In this document: positions 8,301-16,006 of the stretch, piece by piece
Numbering within the stretch: position 1 is the first letter of the stretch
How the letters are laid out: each line of letters begins with the position of its first letter
Source: Okibacterium sp. HSC-33S16
GTDB lineage: Bacteria > Actinomycetota > Actinomycetes > Actinomycetales > Microbacteriaceae
Assembly (NCBI RefSeq): GCF_024171565.1
Contig: NZ_JALJZZ010000001.1
Coordinates: 496,001 to 560,000, forward strand
Direction of reading: 5' to 3'
DNA length: 64,000 nucleotides
The notes under the pieces: generated by a model
What the model was told of the DNA's origin: nothing
What the model saw: only the letters and a program-made list of their open reading frames with translations
The model's database searches: none
Made by a program: the position numbers and the translations under genes

Positions 8301-8477
8301 GTGCTCGCCCAGCAAGCGATGACCGACGAGCAGCGAGCCGATTTCGCCGAGCGCGTGGTTGCCGCAGGCACCGGCATGGCCGCCGCCGAGTTCGTCGGCG
8401 TGCAAGACCTTGACGAACGAGACCCGAAAGCAGGTTTCATGTACCGAATCCACCTCGTGGCGGCGGTGTCCGCATGA
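5322..8477 (+). CDS. adnA: AdnA-like helicase-nuclease subunit
   Basis: 1051 residues, close to mycobacterial AdnA. N-terminal UvrD-type motor with Walker A GAPGSGKT (41-48). Walker B reads VVVDDLQE (244-251), with DD in place of the usual DE, and motif III reads GDPDVAATTFRGS, lacking the Gln of GDxxQ, so this motor looks degenerate. The C-terminal RecB-like nuclease has VDLKTGK (934-940) followed by QLGGYQ. AdnA pairs with AdnB in the actinobacterial double-strand-break resection machine that does the job of RecBCD/AddAB. adnB overlaps its stop by 4 bp (ATGA), indicating coupled synthesis of the heterodimer. Confidence 0.9.
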   Translation: MAIRGFQIERDVHTVSDTVSLDESQRAAVNLADGASAAVSGAPGSGKTTTVVELVADRILHREYNPGEVLVLAPNRRAAARLRDRLALRIGVPTPGPLARTLSSVAFSIVGARAALEGYDAPRLLTGAEQDTVLAEMLAGHELDGTGPAWPDPLVADVRRLKGFRTELRELMMRTVEAGLRPESLAGLGRAHGREEWVAAARFIDEYERVVDSFGTQYLDSAELIAQATAELRRGFGLEGIRLVVVDDLQEQGSSALTLLGVLARRGVSVAAFGDPDVAATTFRGSDPAALGSLGATLGVPVTALTLSTVYRHGPGLRTVVQQITSRVGAAGTVVHRSAAAAATEGVDVDEAVIPPVLRVEATSTAAEYQALARVLREHHLFGDIPWRRMAIIVRSGATIPQLSRSLALSEVPTSTPAGGRNIRSEFASGQLIDAVALALGRMQPDADLLTRLITGPLCGLDPVALRRVRLALRHEEIAGGGNRSGDDLLIDAVAQPGRFATIDSAAARAVGRFATTLAQATSEGAAGASVEELFWLFWERSGLAASWSAQALGSGLAADEANRHLDSVMALFTAAKRFVERNPAEPAGRFIDEVLASEVPEDSLTPQAASDAVFIGTPSGVVGAEFDVVVVAGLQDGAWPNPQVRGTLLYPQQLSQVAAGLPVADLDARAEVMSDELRMFALAVSRARHQVVLSAVVNDDEQPSAFLRFPAIRASEVRRTADARHPLSLRGMVGVLRRRLVTTGDAGAAEALARLAAEGVPGADPREWYGLLDPSTTEPLVDLTDPDARVSVSPSKLETFEKSPLAWFIDTMAAAPSGLAAGIGTVVHAAMEHAGHIPAGELTPADVSVEALWQQIDAHWSELYFESPWLAERQRRTTHQLVEGLSQYLTNFLAAGSETISAEGTFAVELGQVTLSGKIDRVERMPNGEVVIVDLKTGKNAPTKSQVADNPQLGGYQLALAANAIEGTSADDASGGAALLYVSGGARGKSYKVLAQQAMTDEQRADFAERVVAAGTGMAAAEFVGVQDLDERDPKAGFMYRIHLVAAVSA

Positions 8478-11400
8478 CCCGGCCGACCTACTCCGCCCGC
8501 GACATCGCCGGGCTTCTCTCGCTCCCGTCGCCCACAGACGAGCAGGTTGCGGTCATTGAGGCGCCGCTCACCCCGGCCCTGGTTGTCGCGGGAGCGGGCA
8601 GCGGTAAGACCGAAACCATGGCTAACCGCATCGTCTGGCTGCTCGCCAACGGTTACCTTCGCGTTCCTGAAATCCTCGGCCTCACCTTCACCCGTAAGGC
8701 CGCCGGTGAGCTCGCCACCCGGGTGCGCGAACGCATCGGTCAGCTGCAGGACGCCATTGCCGACACCGACGAGGCTGCCGACATCGACGTGCTCGAAGCG
8801 CCGTCCATCGCGACATACAACTCGTTTGCGAGCAGTCTCTTTCGGGAGTATGCCCGGCTCATCGGTCGTGAGCCCGACCAGACCGTCATTACCGAGGCAT
8901 CCGCCTGGCGGCTCGCCCGGTCCATCGTCGTGGGCAGCACCGACGAGCGGCTCCCCGCCCTGGACAAGAGCGTCGACCAGATCACCGCAGCGGTCATCTC
9001 ACTCAGCCATGCCCTGAGCGACAACGATATTTCACATCGAACGGATGCCATTCGGCACTTCTCCGAGGAATTCGCAGGTATCGCAGCCCTCGATATTCAC
9101 GATGGCACTCGTTCCAAGAAGACACCGTTTGCGTGCGTGACCGACTCGGTGCGCGACGTCAGCGCGCTGGGCGTCCTTCTCGACCTCGCCGAGAAGTTCG
9201 CGGATGAAAAACACCGCCGTGGATACATGGAGTTCAGCGACCAGGTGTCGCTCGCGCTGGAGATTTGCCGCCGGGTGCCTCGCGTGGTTGACGAGTACCG
9301 CGCCCGGTTCAAGGTCGTCATTCTCGACGAGTACCAGGACACCGCCGTTGTGCAAACCGACCTGCTCGCCATGCTGTTTTCCGGTCACGCCGTGATGGCC
9401 GTAGGCGATCCCAACCAGTCGATCTACGGCTGGCGGGGAGCGTCAAGCGCCAACCTCGCGCGCTTCGCCGAGGACTTTGGCCGTGCAGGGGGAGCAGCCA
9501 CCTTCGCTCTCTCCACCAGCTGGCGCAACTCGGCCCGTGTTCTCGACGCGGCCAACGCCATCGTCGCGCCGCTGCCGGTTGCCGCCTCCGTTCCGGTGCA
9601 GCGACTCACGTCGCCGCCGTGGTCCGGTAACGGCGACGTTCGCGTTCTCTTCCCTGAGACGGTCGTCGACGAGGCCGATGTCGTGGCCGGCTGGCTCGCC
9701 GCCGAGCTCGAACGGCCGGCCGCCAACGGCTCACGCCGCAGCGCCGCCATGTTGTGCCGGTCGCTCAAGAACGTCACGGTCTTCACCGAAGCGCTGGCCC
9801 GCCACAACGTTCCTTTCCACATCCTCGGCGTTGCTGGACTTCTCGAGCAACCGGTCATCGTCGACCTGGTCTGTGCACTGCGGGTACTCAACGACCCCAC
9901 CGCAGGCAGCGAGTTGATCCGACTGTTGACCGGGGCGCGCTGGCGTATCGGAGCCAAAGATATCCAGGCGCTCAGTTCGCTGGCGCGCTGGCTCGCCGAC
10001 CGCGACCTGTCGCAACAGCCCATCTCCGCTGAGGTCAAGCAAAAGCTCTTCGAATCGGCCTCCTCTGACGACGGCAAGTCCATCGTTGACGCCCTTGATT
10101 TCCTGCAGACCGCGCCGGCGACCCACACAGCGCTTCGACAGTTCAGCGAGACAGGGCTTGAGCGCATGCGGGCGGCGTCTCGCCAACTGACCGCACTCCG
10201 CAGACGCTCCGGACTCGACCTGTACGACCTCGTCAACCTCGTCGTGCAAGAGTTCCTGCTCGATATCGAGGTTGCTGCGAACGACCAGTCGCCACTCGGC
10301 CAGCCCAGCCTTGATGAGTTCACCGAACAGATTTCGTCGTACCTCTCTCTCGACGAAAGCGGCTCCCTCGGCTCCTTCCTGTCCTGGCTTGCCGACGCGG
10401 AGCAGCGCGAGAACCTCAGCCCCCGCGGCGAGGACCCCGAGCCTGGCACTGTGCAGATCCTCACCATCCACGGCTCGAAGGGACTGGAGTGGGACAGTGT
10501 CGTCGTTCCTCGGATGGTCGCCGGTGAGCTGCCGTCGCCCCTGCGCAGCAAGCGTGGTTGGACGGCTTTCGGCGAGCTGCCGTTCGAGTTCCGCGGTGAC
10601 CGCCATGAGCTTCCGGTCTTCGCCTGGCGTGGAGCGGCCACCCAAGCCGACGTTGACGACGCCTATGCGCAGTTCGGCAGCGATCTCGACGCCCGAAACG
10701 ATGCTGAGCAACGCCGGCTGGCCTACGTGGCGGTCACGCGCGCCAAGGACGCTCTCCTGGTGACCGGCTCGTTCTGGGCAGCACAGAAGCAACCTCGCGG
10801 CCCGGGTGCGTTCCTCACCGAGATCGTCGACGCCGTACCGGGATCCTGCGATGAGCTTCCCGAGCGCCCGCAGGCTGAAGAAAACCCGTTGGCGGCCGAC
10901 GAGAAGTTCGTGGTGTGGCCGCTCAACCCGCTCGGAGCCCGCGCCGACGCCGTGCACGCAGCGGCCGCCGCGGTGCGCGATGCTGACCCTGCCGGAGACA
11001 CTCCGTGGTCGGGCGACATTGACCTGTTGCTGGCCGAACGTCGCCGCCGCCTGCACACCGAAGAATATGTGGCGATGCCTGACCGGGTACCCGCTTCCCG
11101 GTTTAAGGACTTTGTGACGGATGCTGCGGGGCTGGCAGCGCGATTACGTCGCCCCCTTCCAGAGAAGCCGTACCGCCAAACCCGGCTCGGCACCCTGTTC
11201 CACAGCTGGGTGGAACAGCGGTCGGGGATCGCCGGTGGGCAGGAGAGCCTCGACGCCGACCGGTTTGAACTTGACAGTGATCCCGACTCAGGCTCGGGCA
11301 CGGGGGAGGGCACGCTCATGCCCGTTGAGCAGCAGGAGCTCGACGCCCTGCAGGCGCTCCAACGCACGTTTGAGGCCTCCGAATGGGCCGACCTCCAGCC

Positions 11401-11767
11401 GATCGACGTCGAGCGCGAAATCAACTTTGTGCTCGAAGGGCAGATCATCATCTGCAAGCTCGACGCCGTCTACGAGCGCAACGGGCGGTTCCAGATCGTG
11501 GACTGGAAGACTGGTCGCGCACCGAAGACGTCCACTGAGCTCGACGAACGCCAGTTCCAGCTTGCCCTGTACCGCCAGGCCTACGCCGAGTGGAAGGGTG
11601 TGGATCCCGAGCTCATCGACGCCGTGTTCTACTACGTCGCTGACGACCTGGTGCTGCGGCCGGAGAACCTCTACTCGGCTGACGAGCTCGGTCGACGTTG
11701 GGTCAACGGAGTGATCTCCCCCGACTCCGCTGCCTCGAGTGTCGAGAAGTCCAGTTCGGCGGTGTAG
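8474..11767 (+). CDS. adnB: AdnB-like helicase-nuclease subunit
   Basis: 1097 residues. The motor motifs are complete: Walker A AGAGSGKT (39-46), Ia TFTRKAAGEL (71-80), II DEYQDT (285-290), III GDPNQSIYGWRGA, V IHGSKGLEWD and VI YVAVTRAK. The C-terminal nuclease shows GTLFHSWVE, then VDWKTGR (1009-1015) and QLALYRQAY. By comparison with AdnA, this subunit has the intact ATPase and should be the main translocase. It starts inside the adnA stop codon (ATGA). Its last 97 bp overlap the convergent APH-fold gene. Order adnA-adnB followed by nudC and uvrD2 matches Mycobacterium. Confidence 0.92.
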   Translation: MTRPTYSARDIAGLLSLPSPTDEQVAVIEAPLTPALVVAGAGSGKTETMANRIVWLLANGYLRVPEILGLTFTRKAAGELATRVRERIGQLQDAIADTDEAADIDVLEAPSIATYNSFASSLFREYARLIGREPDQTVITEASAWRLARSIVVGSTDERLPALDKSVDQITAAVISLSHALSDNDISHRTDAIRHFSEEFAGIAALDIHDGTRSKKTPFACVTDSVRDVSALGVLLDLAEKFADEKHRRGYMEFSDQVSLALEICRRVPRVVDEYRARFKVVILDEYQDTAVVQTDLLAMLFSGHAVMAVGDPNQSIYGWRGASSANLARFAEDFGRAGGAATFALSTSWRNSARVLDAANAIVAPLPVAASVPVQRLTSPPWSGNGDVRVLFPETVVDEADVVAGWLAAELERPAANGSRRSAAMLCRSLKNVTVFTEALARHNVPFHILGVAGLLEQPVIVDLVCALRVLNDPTAGSELIRLLTGARWRIGAKDIQALSSLARWLADRDLSQQPISAEVKQKLFESASSDDGKSIVDALDFLQTAPATHTALRQFSETGLERMRAASRQLTALRRRSGLDLYDLVNLVVQEFLLDIEVAANDQSPLGQPSLDEFTEQISSYLSLDESGSLGSFLSWLADAEQRENLSPRGEDPEPGTVQILTIHGSKGLEWDSVVVPRMVAGELPSPLRSKRGWTAFGELPFEFRGDRHELPVFAWRGAATQADVDDAYAQFGSDLDARNDAEQRRLAYVAVTRAKDALLVTGSFWAAQKQPRGPGAFLTEIVDAVPGSCDELPERPQAEENPLAADEKFVVWPLNPLGARADAVHAAAAAVRDADPAGDTPWSGDIDLLLAERRRRLHTEEYVAMPDRVPASRFKDFVTDAAGLAARLRRPLPEKPYRQTRLGTLFHSWVEQRSGIAGGQESLDADRFELDSDPDSGSGTGEGTLMPVEQQELDALQALQRTFEASEWADLQPIDVEREINFVLEGQIIICKLDAVYERNGRFQIVDWKTGRAPKTSTELDERQFQLALYRQAYAEWKGVDPELIDAVFYYVADDLVLRPENLYSADELGRRWVNGVISPDSAASSVEKSSSAV

Positions 11768-13104
11768 GCGTCCGGCGCCGAGTCGGAGCCGGACGAGTTC
11801 GCAGTGCCGGCCGAACTCGCAGGGCTGGCGGTGCCAGCCGAACTCGCCGGGCGCGAACGGGCATCGGCGGTTGGGTGGTCCGCATCCTGCGCGACCCGAG
11901 ACGCCGCGGCTGCCTGCTGCACGCTGACGAGGTTGATGGGGCCGGTCTCGATCGCATCCGTGTTCGACAAAGAATTCGCGTTCGTGTCTTCGTCGCGCGT
12001 GCTCCGGCCGGCATCATCCGCAGCTAGCGCTTCTTCGAGCTGTGAGCGGTCGTAGCTGTCGGTCTCCATGGCGATACCGCTCGACGACGGAGCGGAACCG
12101 CGTGTCTGGGGCGTGTGTGCGAGCATCTCTTCGACATCGGCGACGGCCATGATCGGACCGGTCTGCGGTGACAACGGGTGCATGAGATCGCCAAGCACAT
12201 GGTCGACCAGTCCATCGAGCAGCGAAACGGCGTCATCAATGACCTGCTGGTCACGAGTGTCGACACCGTGCAGGAGCCAGCGAGCGAGCTCGAGTTCGGC
12301 GTGAAGCATTGAGCGCTGGCTGATCAGGCGGTCAGGGTGCCGGGTGGCGCTCAACCGGTAGGCGGCCAGGACGCTGTCTGCGGCCTCGCCCGCGCCGCTG
12401 AGCCAGTGCAGGTCGCGGGCCGGGTCGCCAACGCGCAGGGAACCCCAGCCGATGACGCCCGTCACGATGGGACCCACCTCGTGGTCAGTGATGACGAACG
12501 ACTCGGCGCTCAGCGAGCCGTTGATCACCGTCGGCTGGAACTGCCAGAGCGCGTCGTCTGCGGCCGCGTCGGTCCAGCGCTGCTTCACAGCCGCGGGAAG
12601 CAGCCGAGTCGCCGCGGCGCGTTCGATGATGTTGTGTGCCGCCGTGCGGCAATCTGCTGCGGTCAGCGCCGGCAGCCCGACCTCCGCAACGAACGAGCCG
12701 GGAAGCGAGTGAATGGCGGCAATGGCCGCGCCGATCGAGGTGGCGACACCGTCACCGGCAGGAATGCGTGCGGCGTCGACGTTGTATCCCGGAAGGTAGT
12801 CGTACACGACGGCCCGGGTGCCGCGGATCGATGCCTGGCCCTGCACCGTTGGTACGTCAAACGGCAGGCGGCTGCGGATTCCGGCGGTCATGGCGGAGAG
12901 CGCAATCAACTCGACCGACTGGTCACTCGCCGACTGCTCGTTGGCGGGAACACGGATGACGAGTTCACGATCGTCTGTTGTGCGCAACAGCGCCGAATCG
13001 AAGTCGCCGGTCTGGCCGTGACCGAACGGGCCGCTTCCTACGAGCTGCAGGTCCGCGACAGCTGATGTTGCCAACGCGGCTAGAGTTAGATGCGATCTGG
13101 CCAT
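11671..13104 (-). CDS. APH-fold (phosphotransferase-like) protein, catalytic residues replaced
   Basis: 477 residues. Residues about 20-330 follow the aminoglycoside/macrolide phosphotransferase fold: N-lobe strand VIRVP near 49-53, YDYLPG near 101, and the C-lobe landmark VGDPARDLHW (225-234). The catalytic loop, normally HGDxxxxN, is NGSLSAES (195-202), losing the base Asp and the metal-binding Asn. The later metal-binding Asp (IDW/IDF) is Gly in VIGWGS (217-222). It should therefore be inactive as a classical kinase and may bind a ligand or partner. The tail (about 345-477) is low complexity (SSAGTASPASSAG). The ATG is preceded by TAACCT at 7 nt. Divergent from nudC; the 3' end overlaps adnB. 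Confidence 0.8.
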   Translation of the reverse strand: MARSHLTLAALATSAVADLQLVGSGPFGHGQTGDFDSALLRTTDDRELVIRVPANEQSASDQSVELIALSAMTAGIRSRLPFDVPTVQGQASIRGTRAVVYDYLPGYNVDAARIPAGDGVATSIGAAIAAIHSLPGSFVAEVGLPALTAADCRTAAHNIIERAAATRLLPAAVKQRWTDAAADDALWQFQPTVINGSLSAESFVITDHEVGPIVTGVIGWGSLRVGDPARDLHWLSGAGEAADSVLAAYRLSATRHPDRLISQRSMLHAELELARWLLHGVDTRDQQVIDDAVSLLDGLVDHVLGDLMHPLSPQTGPIMAVADVEEMLAHTPQTRGSAPSSSGIAMETDSYDRSQLEEALAADDAGRSTRDEDTNANSLSNTDAIETGPINLVSVQQAAAASRVAQDADHPTADARSRPASSAGTASPASSAGTANSSGSDSAPDAYTAELDFSTLEAAESGEITPLTQRRPSSSAE

Positions 13105-13111
13105 GGCATCT

Positions 13112-13117
13112 AGGTTA
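13112..13117 (-). promoter_or_regulatory. -10 hexamer TAACCT of the APH-fold gene (leaderless start)
   Basis: On the minus strand TAACCT lies 7 nt before the ATG at 13104-13102, with no Shine-Dalgarno. It supports this start over the much longer open frame that would run back into nudC. Confidence 0.5.
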
Positions 13118-13169
13118 GGTCGCCGAGCGGCGTGGCAGCCACACGCCACGCCCTTCTGAACCGGAGTGT

Positions 13170-14261
13170 ATGTCGTTGATTCCTGCCGCACTCGCTGATC
13201 TCCCGCTGACACCGAGCGCCGTAGACCGCGACGCTGATCTGAGGGAACGTCCCGATCTGTTCGCCGAACTCGCGACAGACCCGGCCTCCCGCGTCCTCGT
13301 GTTGTGGCGGGGACGGTTGCTTCTCGACGGCGACGACATGCGATTCTTCCCGGCCGACGTCCCGGTGGGCGACTCGACGCTTGCCTACCTCGGACGCACA
13401 CTGGTTGACGCCCCATCGCTTCCCACCGGAACACGCGTGGTGCTCGCCATCGCTCCCGACGACGTTGCCCGGGCTCTCGAAGCTGATGAGGAGAAGTGGG
13501 TCACGTTCCGCACGGCGGCACCGCTCCTCAGCGAGCCGTTCTCGAGCCTCGGAACCGAAGCGGTCGCCCTCTCCAACTGGCACCTGAGCTCCGCCTTCTG
13601 CCCCCGCTGTGGGTCAGCCACTCAACCGCAGAGTGCCGGATGGGCCCGGCGCTGCCTGGCGTGCAAGAACGAGATCTTCCCCCGCACCGACCCGGCCATC
13701 ATCGTTCTCGTTCTCGACGATGACGACCGCCTCCTGCTCGGCTCGAATATTCTCTGGCCCGAAGGCCGGTACTCTCTGCTGGCCGGGTTCGTGGAGGCCG
13801 GAGAGTCGCTCGAGCAGGCCGTCATCCGCGAAATTCTCGAGGAGGCCGGGCTGCACGTCACCGACCCGCACTATCTCGGCTCACAGGCCTGGCCGTTCCC
13901 ACGGTCGATCATGCTCGGGTTCTCCGCCCGGGTGGCCCCCGGCCAGGACCCGGCAGCAATCGAACCGGACGGCGCCGAGATCGTCGACCTGCGCTGGCTC
14001 AGCCGAAACGACCTTCGGGCCGAGGCGTCGACCCTGCTGCTTCCCGGCTCCACCTCGATCGCTCGAGCCCTCATCGAACACTGGCTTGCCGCTGACGGCG
14101 GCCCGTCACTGGACGAGGCCGCGCGGGCCGCGACCACCCGATCGGAGTTGACGCAGGCAGAGGACGCTGCGCACACCGACCCCATCACCGAGGCGGATTC
14201 CGGAACCGAGGCCGAGCCAGCCCCTCCGACCGACGCTTCGGCACCGGGGACGACCGAATGA
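13170..14261 (+). CDS. nudC: NAD(H)/NAD-capped RNA pyrophosphatase NudC
   Basis: 363 residues. Zinc-binding cysteines C144, C147, C162 and C165 (CPRCG...CLAC) precede a perfect Nudix box, G206-x5-E212-x7-R220-E221-x-x-E224-E225-x-G227. The NudC signature SQPWPFPxS appears as SQAWPFPRS (238-246), with Pro replaced by Ala. NudC hydrolyses NADH to NMNH and AMP and can remove NAD caps from RNA. About 65 residues of acidic, Thr/Glu/Ala-rich sequence follow the domain. The ATG has a GGAG 4 nt upstream. The stop overlaps the uvrD2 start by 4 bp (ATGA), so the two are co-translated. Confidence 0.93.
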   Translation: MSLIPAALADLPLTPSAVDRDADLRERPDLFAELATDPASRVLVLWRGRLLLDGDDMRFFPADVPVGDSTLAYLGRTLVDAPSLPTGTRVVLAIAPDDVARALEADEEKWVTFRTAAPLLSEPFSSLGTEAVALSNWHLSSAFCPRCGSATQPQSAGWARRCLACKNEIFPRTDPAIIVLVLDDDDRLLLGSNILWPEGRYSLLAGFVEAGESLEQAVIREILEEAGLHVTDPHYLGSQAWPFPRSIMLGFSARVAPGQDPAAIEPDGAEIVDLRWLSRNDLRAEASTLLLPGSTSIARALIEHWLAADGGPSLDEAARAATTRSELTQAEDAAHTDPITEADSGTEAEPAPPTDASAPGTTE

Positions 14262-16006
14262 CGGCATCCGTCACCGAACCATCAGCGCTCCTCGCCGGGC
14301 TGGACGACGACCAGAGAGTCGCGGCCGAAGCCCTGCGCGGACCGGTCTGCATTCTCGCCGGAGCCGGCACCGGCAAGACCCGGGCGATCACGCACCGCAT
14401 CGCATACGGAGTCGCGACAGGAACCTACGCGGCCAACCGGGTGATGGCGCTCACCTTCACCAACCGCGCGGCCGCTGAGCTGCGGGGGCGACTCCGCCAC
14501 CTCGGCGCCGGATCGGTGCATGCCCGCACCTTCCACGCCGCAGCGCTCAGCCAGCTCAACTACTTCTGGCCGCACACGGTTGGCGGCACCATGCCCGCCC
14601 TCATCAACAGCAAGGGCCGGATGCTCGGTCACGCGGCAGAACGGCTGCGGCTCAAACTCGACACGGCGACCCTGCGAGACATCGCCGCTGAGGTGGAGTG
14701 GCGCAAGGTGTCCGGCCTGAGCGTCGCACAGTACGCCGCAGCGGGCCGGCCGGCGCCGCAGGGCCTCACCGGCGAACAGGTCGCCGACATGCAGCAGGCC
14801 TACGAAGACCTGAAGGACGAGCGCAAGCAGCTCGATTTCGAAGACGTGCTCCTCGCCTGCGCGGGCATGATCGAAACGGAGCCCGCCGTCGCCCTGCAGG
14901 TTCACGAGCAGTACCGGTTCTTCGTGGTTGACGAGTACCAGGACGTGTCGCCGCTTCAGCAGCAGCTCCTGGACCTGTGGATCGGCGCCCGCAACGACGT
15001 CTGCGTGGTCGGTGACGCGAGCCAGACCATCTACTCCTTCGCCGGCGCGAAGAGCGACTATCTTCTCGATTTTCCTTCGAGACATGCGGATGCCACCGTC
15101 GTGCGTCTCGAACACAATTATCGGTCGACGCCGCAGATCGTTGACACCGCCAACCGGCTGATGCGCGGACGAACGGGTGCGCTCACGCTCCAAGCTCACC
15201 GGTCCGCTGAAGCCCAGCCGACTCCGGAAATCACCGCGTACCCGCACGACCTGGCCGAGGCGCGTGGCATCGCGCAGTCGGTTCTCGCCCAGATCGCCTC
15301 GGGCGTCAAGCCGGAGAACATCGCGATCCTCTACCGCATCAACGTGCAGGCCGCAGCGCTGGAGACCGCGCTCAGCGATGTGGGAGTGCCGTATCTGCTG
15401 CGCGGAAGCAAGCGGTTCTTCGAGCTGCCCGAGGTGCGCCAGGCGATCCTCACCCTACGCGGCGCCTCGGTGTCGGTCACCGGCGAACCGCTGTTCAAGT
15501 CGGTGTCTGACGTGCTTCGCTCGCTGGGCTGGACCCAGACCGCACCCGAGACCGCCGGCGCGGTACGGGACAAGTGGGAATCGCTCAACGCCATCATGGG
15601 TCTCGTCGATCAGATGCCCGCTGGCACCACGTTCCGGCAGTTCACCGATGAGTTGCTTGAACGCCAGGCCGGCCAGCACGAGCCCACGGTGTCTGCCGTC
15701 ACCCTCGCGACGCTGCACTCGGCGAAGGGCCTCGAGTGGGACGTCGTGTACCTCCCTGGGCTCAGCGAGGGCCTCGTGCCGATCAGTTACGCGAAAACGT
15801 TCGAGCAGATCGACGAGGAGCGGCGCTTGCTCTACGTCGGAATCACCCGAGCGCGGTCGCGGCTCTTCCTGTCATGGGGGGAGCAGTCGGGCCGCGGGTC
15901 TCAGCTTCGGGAACGGTCTCGGTTCCTGACAGAGATCGGCATCCGCAATCCGGGTGTTGCCGGTGCTCGACGCGGCGACCCGTCAACGAATTCGCGTCGA
16001 AACTGA
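14258..16006 (+). CDS. uvrD2: UvrD2-like DNA helicase lacking the C-terminal HRDC region
   Basis: 582 residues with all SF1A motifs: Walker A AGAGTGKT (34-41), Ia TFTNRAAAEL, II DEYQD, III GDASQTIYSFAGA, IV LEHNYRS, V LHSAKGLEWD and VI YVGITRAR. It occupies the position of mycobacterial uvrD2 directly after nudC. Mycobacterial UvrD2 is about 120 residues longer and ends in a tetracysteine motif plus HRDC domain; here the protein stops after motif VI and a short basic tail with no such cysteines. No frameshifted remnant is apparent downstream, where the opposite strand carries the next gene, overlapping by 164 bp. A family-wide shorter form is the likely explanation. Confidence 0.9.
   Translation: MTASVTEPSALLAGLDDDQRVAAEALRGPVCILAGAGTGKTRAITHRIAYGVATGTYAANRVMALTFTNRAAAELRGRLRHLGAGSVHARTFHAAALSQLNYFWPHTVGGTMPALINSKGRMLGHAAERLRLKLDTATLRDIAAEVEWRKVSGLSVAQYAAAGRPAPQGLTGEQVADMQQAYEDLKDERKQLDFEDVLLACAGMIETEPAVALQVHEQYRFFVVDEYQDVSPLQQQLLDLWIGARNDVCVVGDASQTIYSFAGAKSDYLLDFPSRHADATVVRLEHNYRSTPQIVDTANRLMRGRTGALTLQAHRSAEAQPTPEITAYPHDLAEARGIAQSVLAQIASGVKPENIAILYRINVQAAALETALSDVGVPYLLRGSKRFFELPEVRQAILTLRGASVSVTGEPLFKSVSDVLRSLGWTQTAPETAGAVRDKWESLNAIMGLVDQMPAGTTFRQFTDELLERQAGQHEPTVSAVTLATLHSAKGLEWDVVYLPGLSEGLVPISYAKTFEQIDEERRLLYVGITRARSRLFLSWGEQSGRGSQLRERSRFLTEIGIRNPGVAGARRGDPSTNSRRN

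Noticed and set aside
13105-13434. Extension of the APH-fold gene upstream to 13434
   Set aside because: The longer frame overlaps the start of nudC, is unrelated in composition, and a -10 hexamer lies 7 nt before the ATG at 13104.
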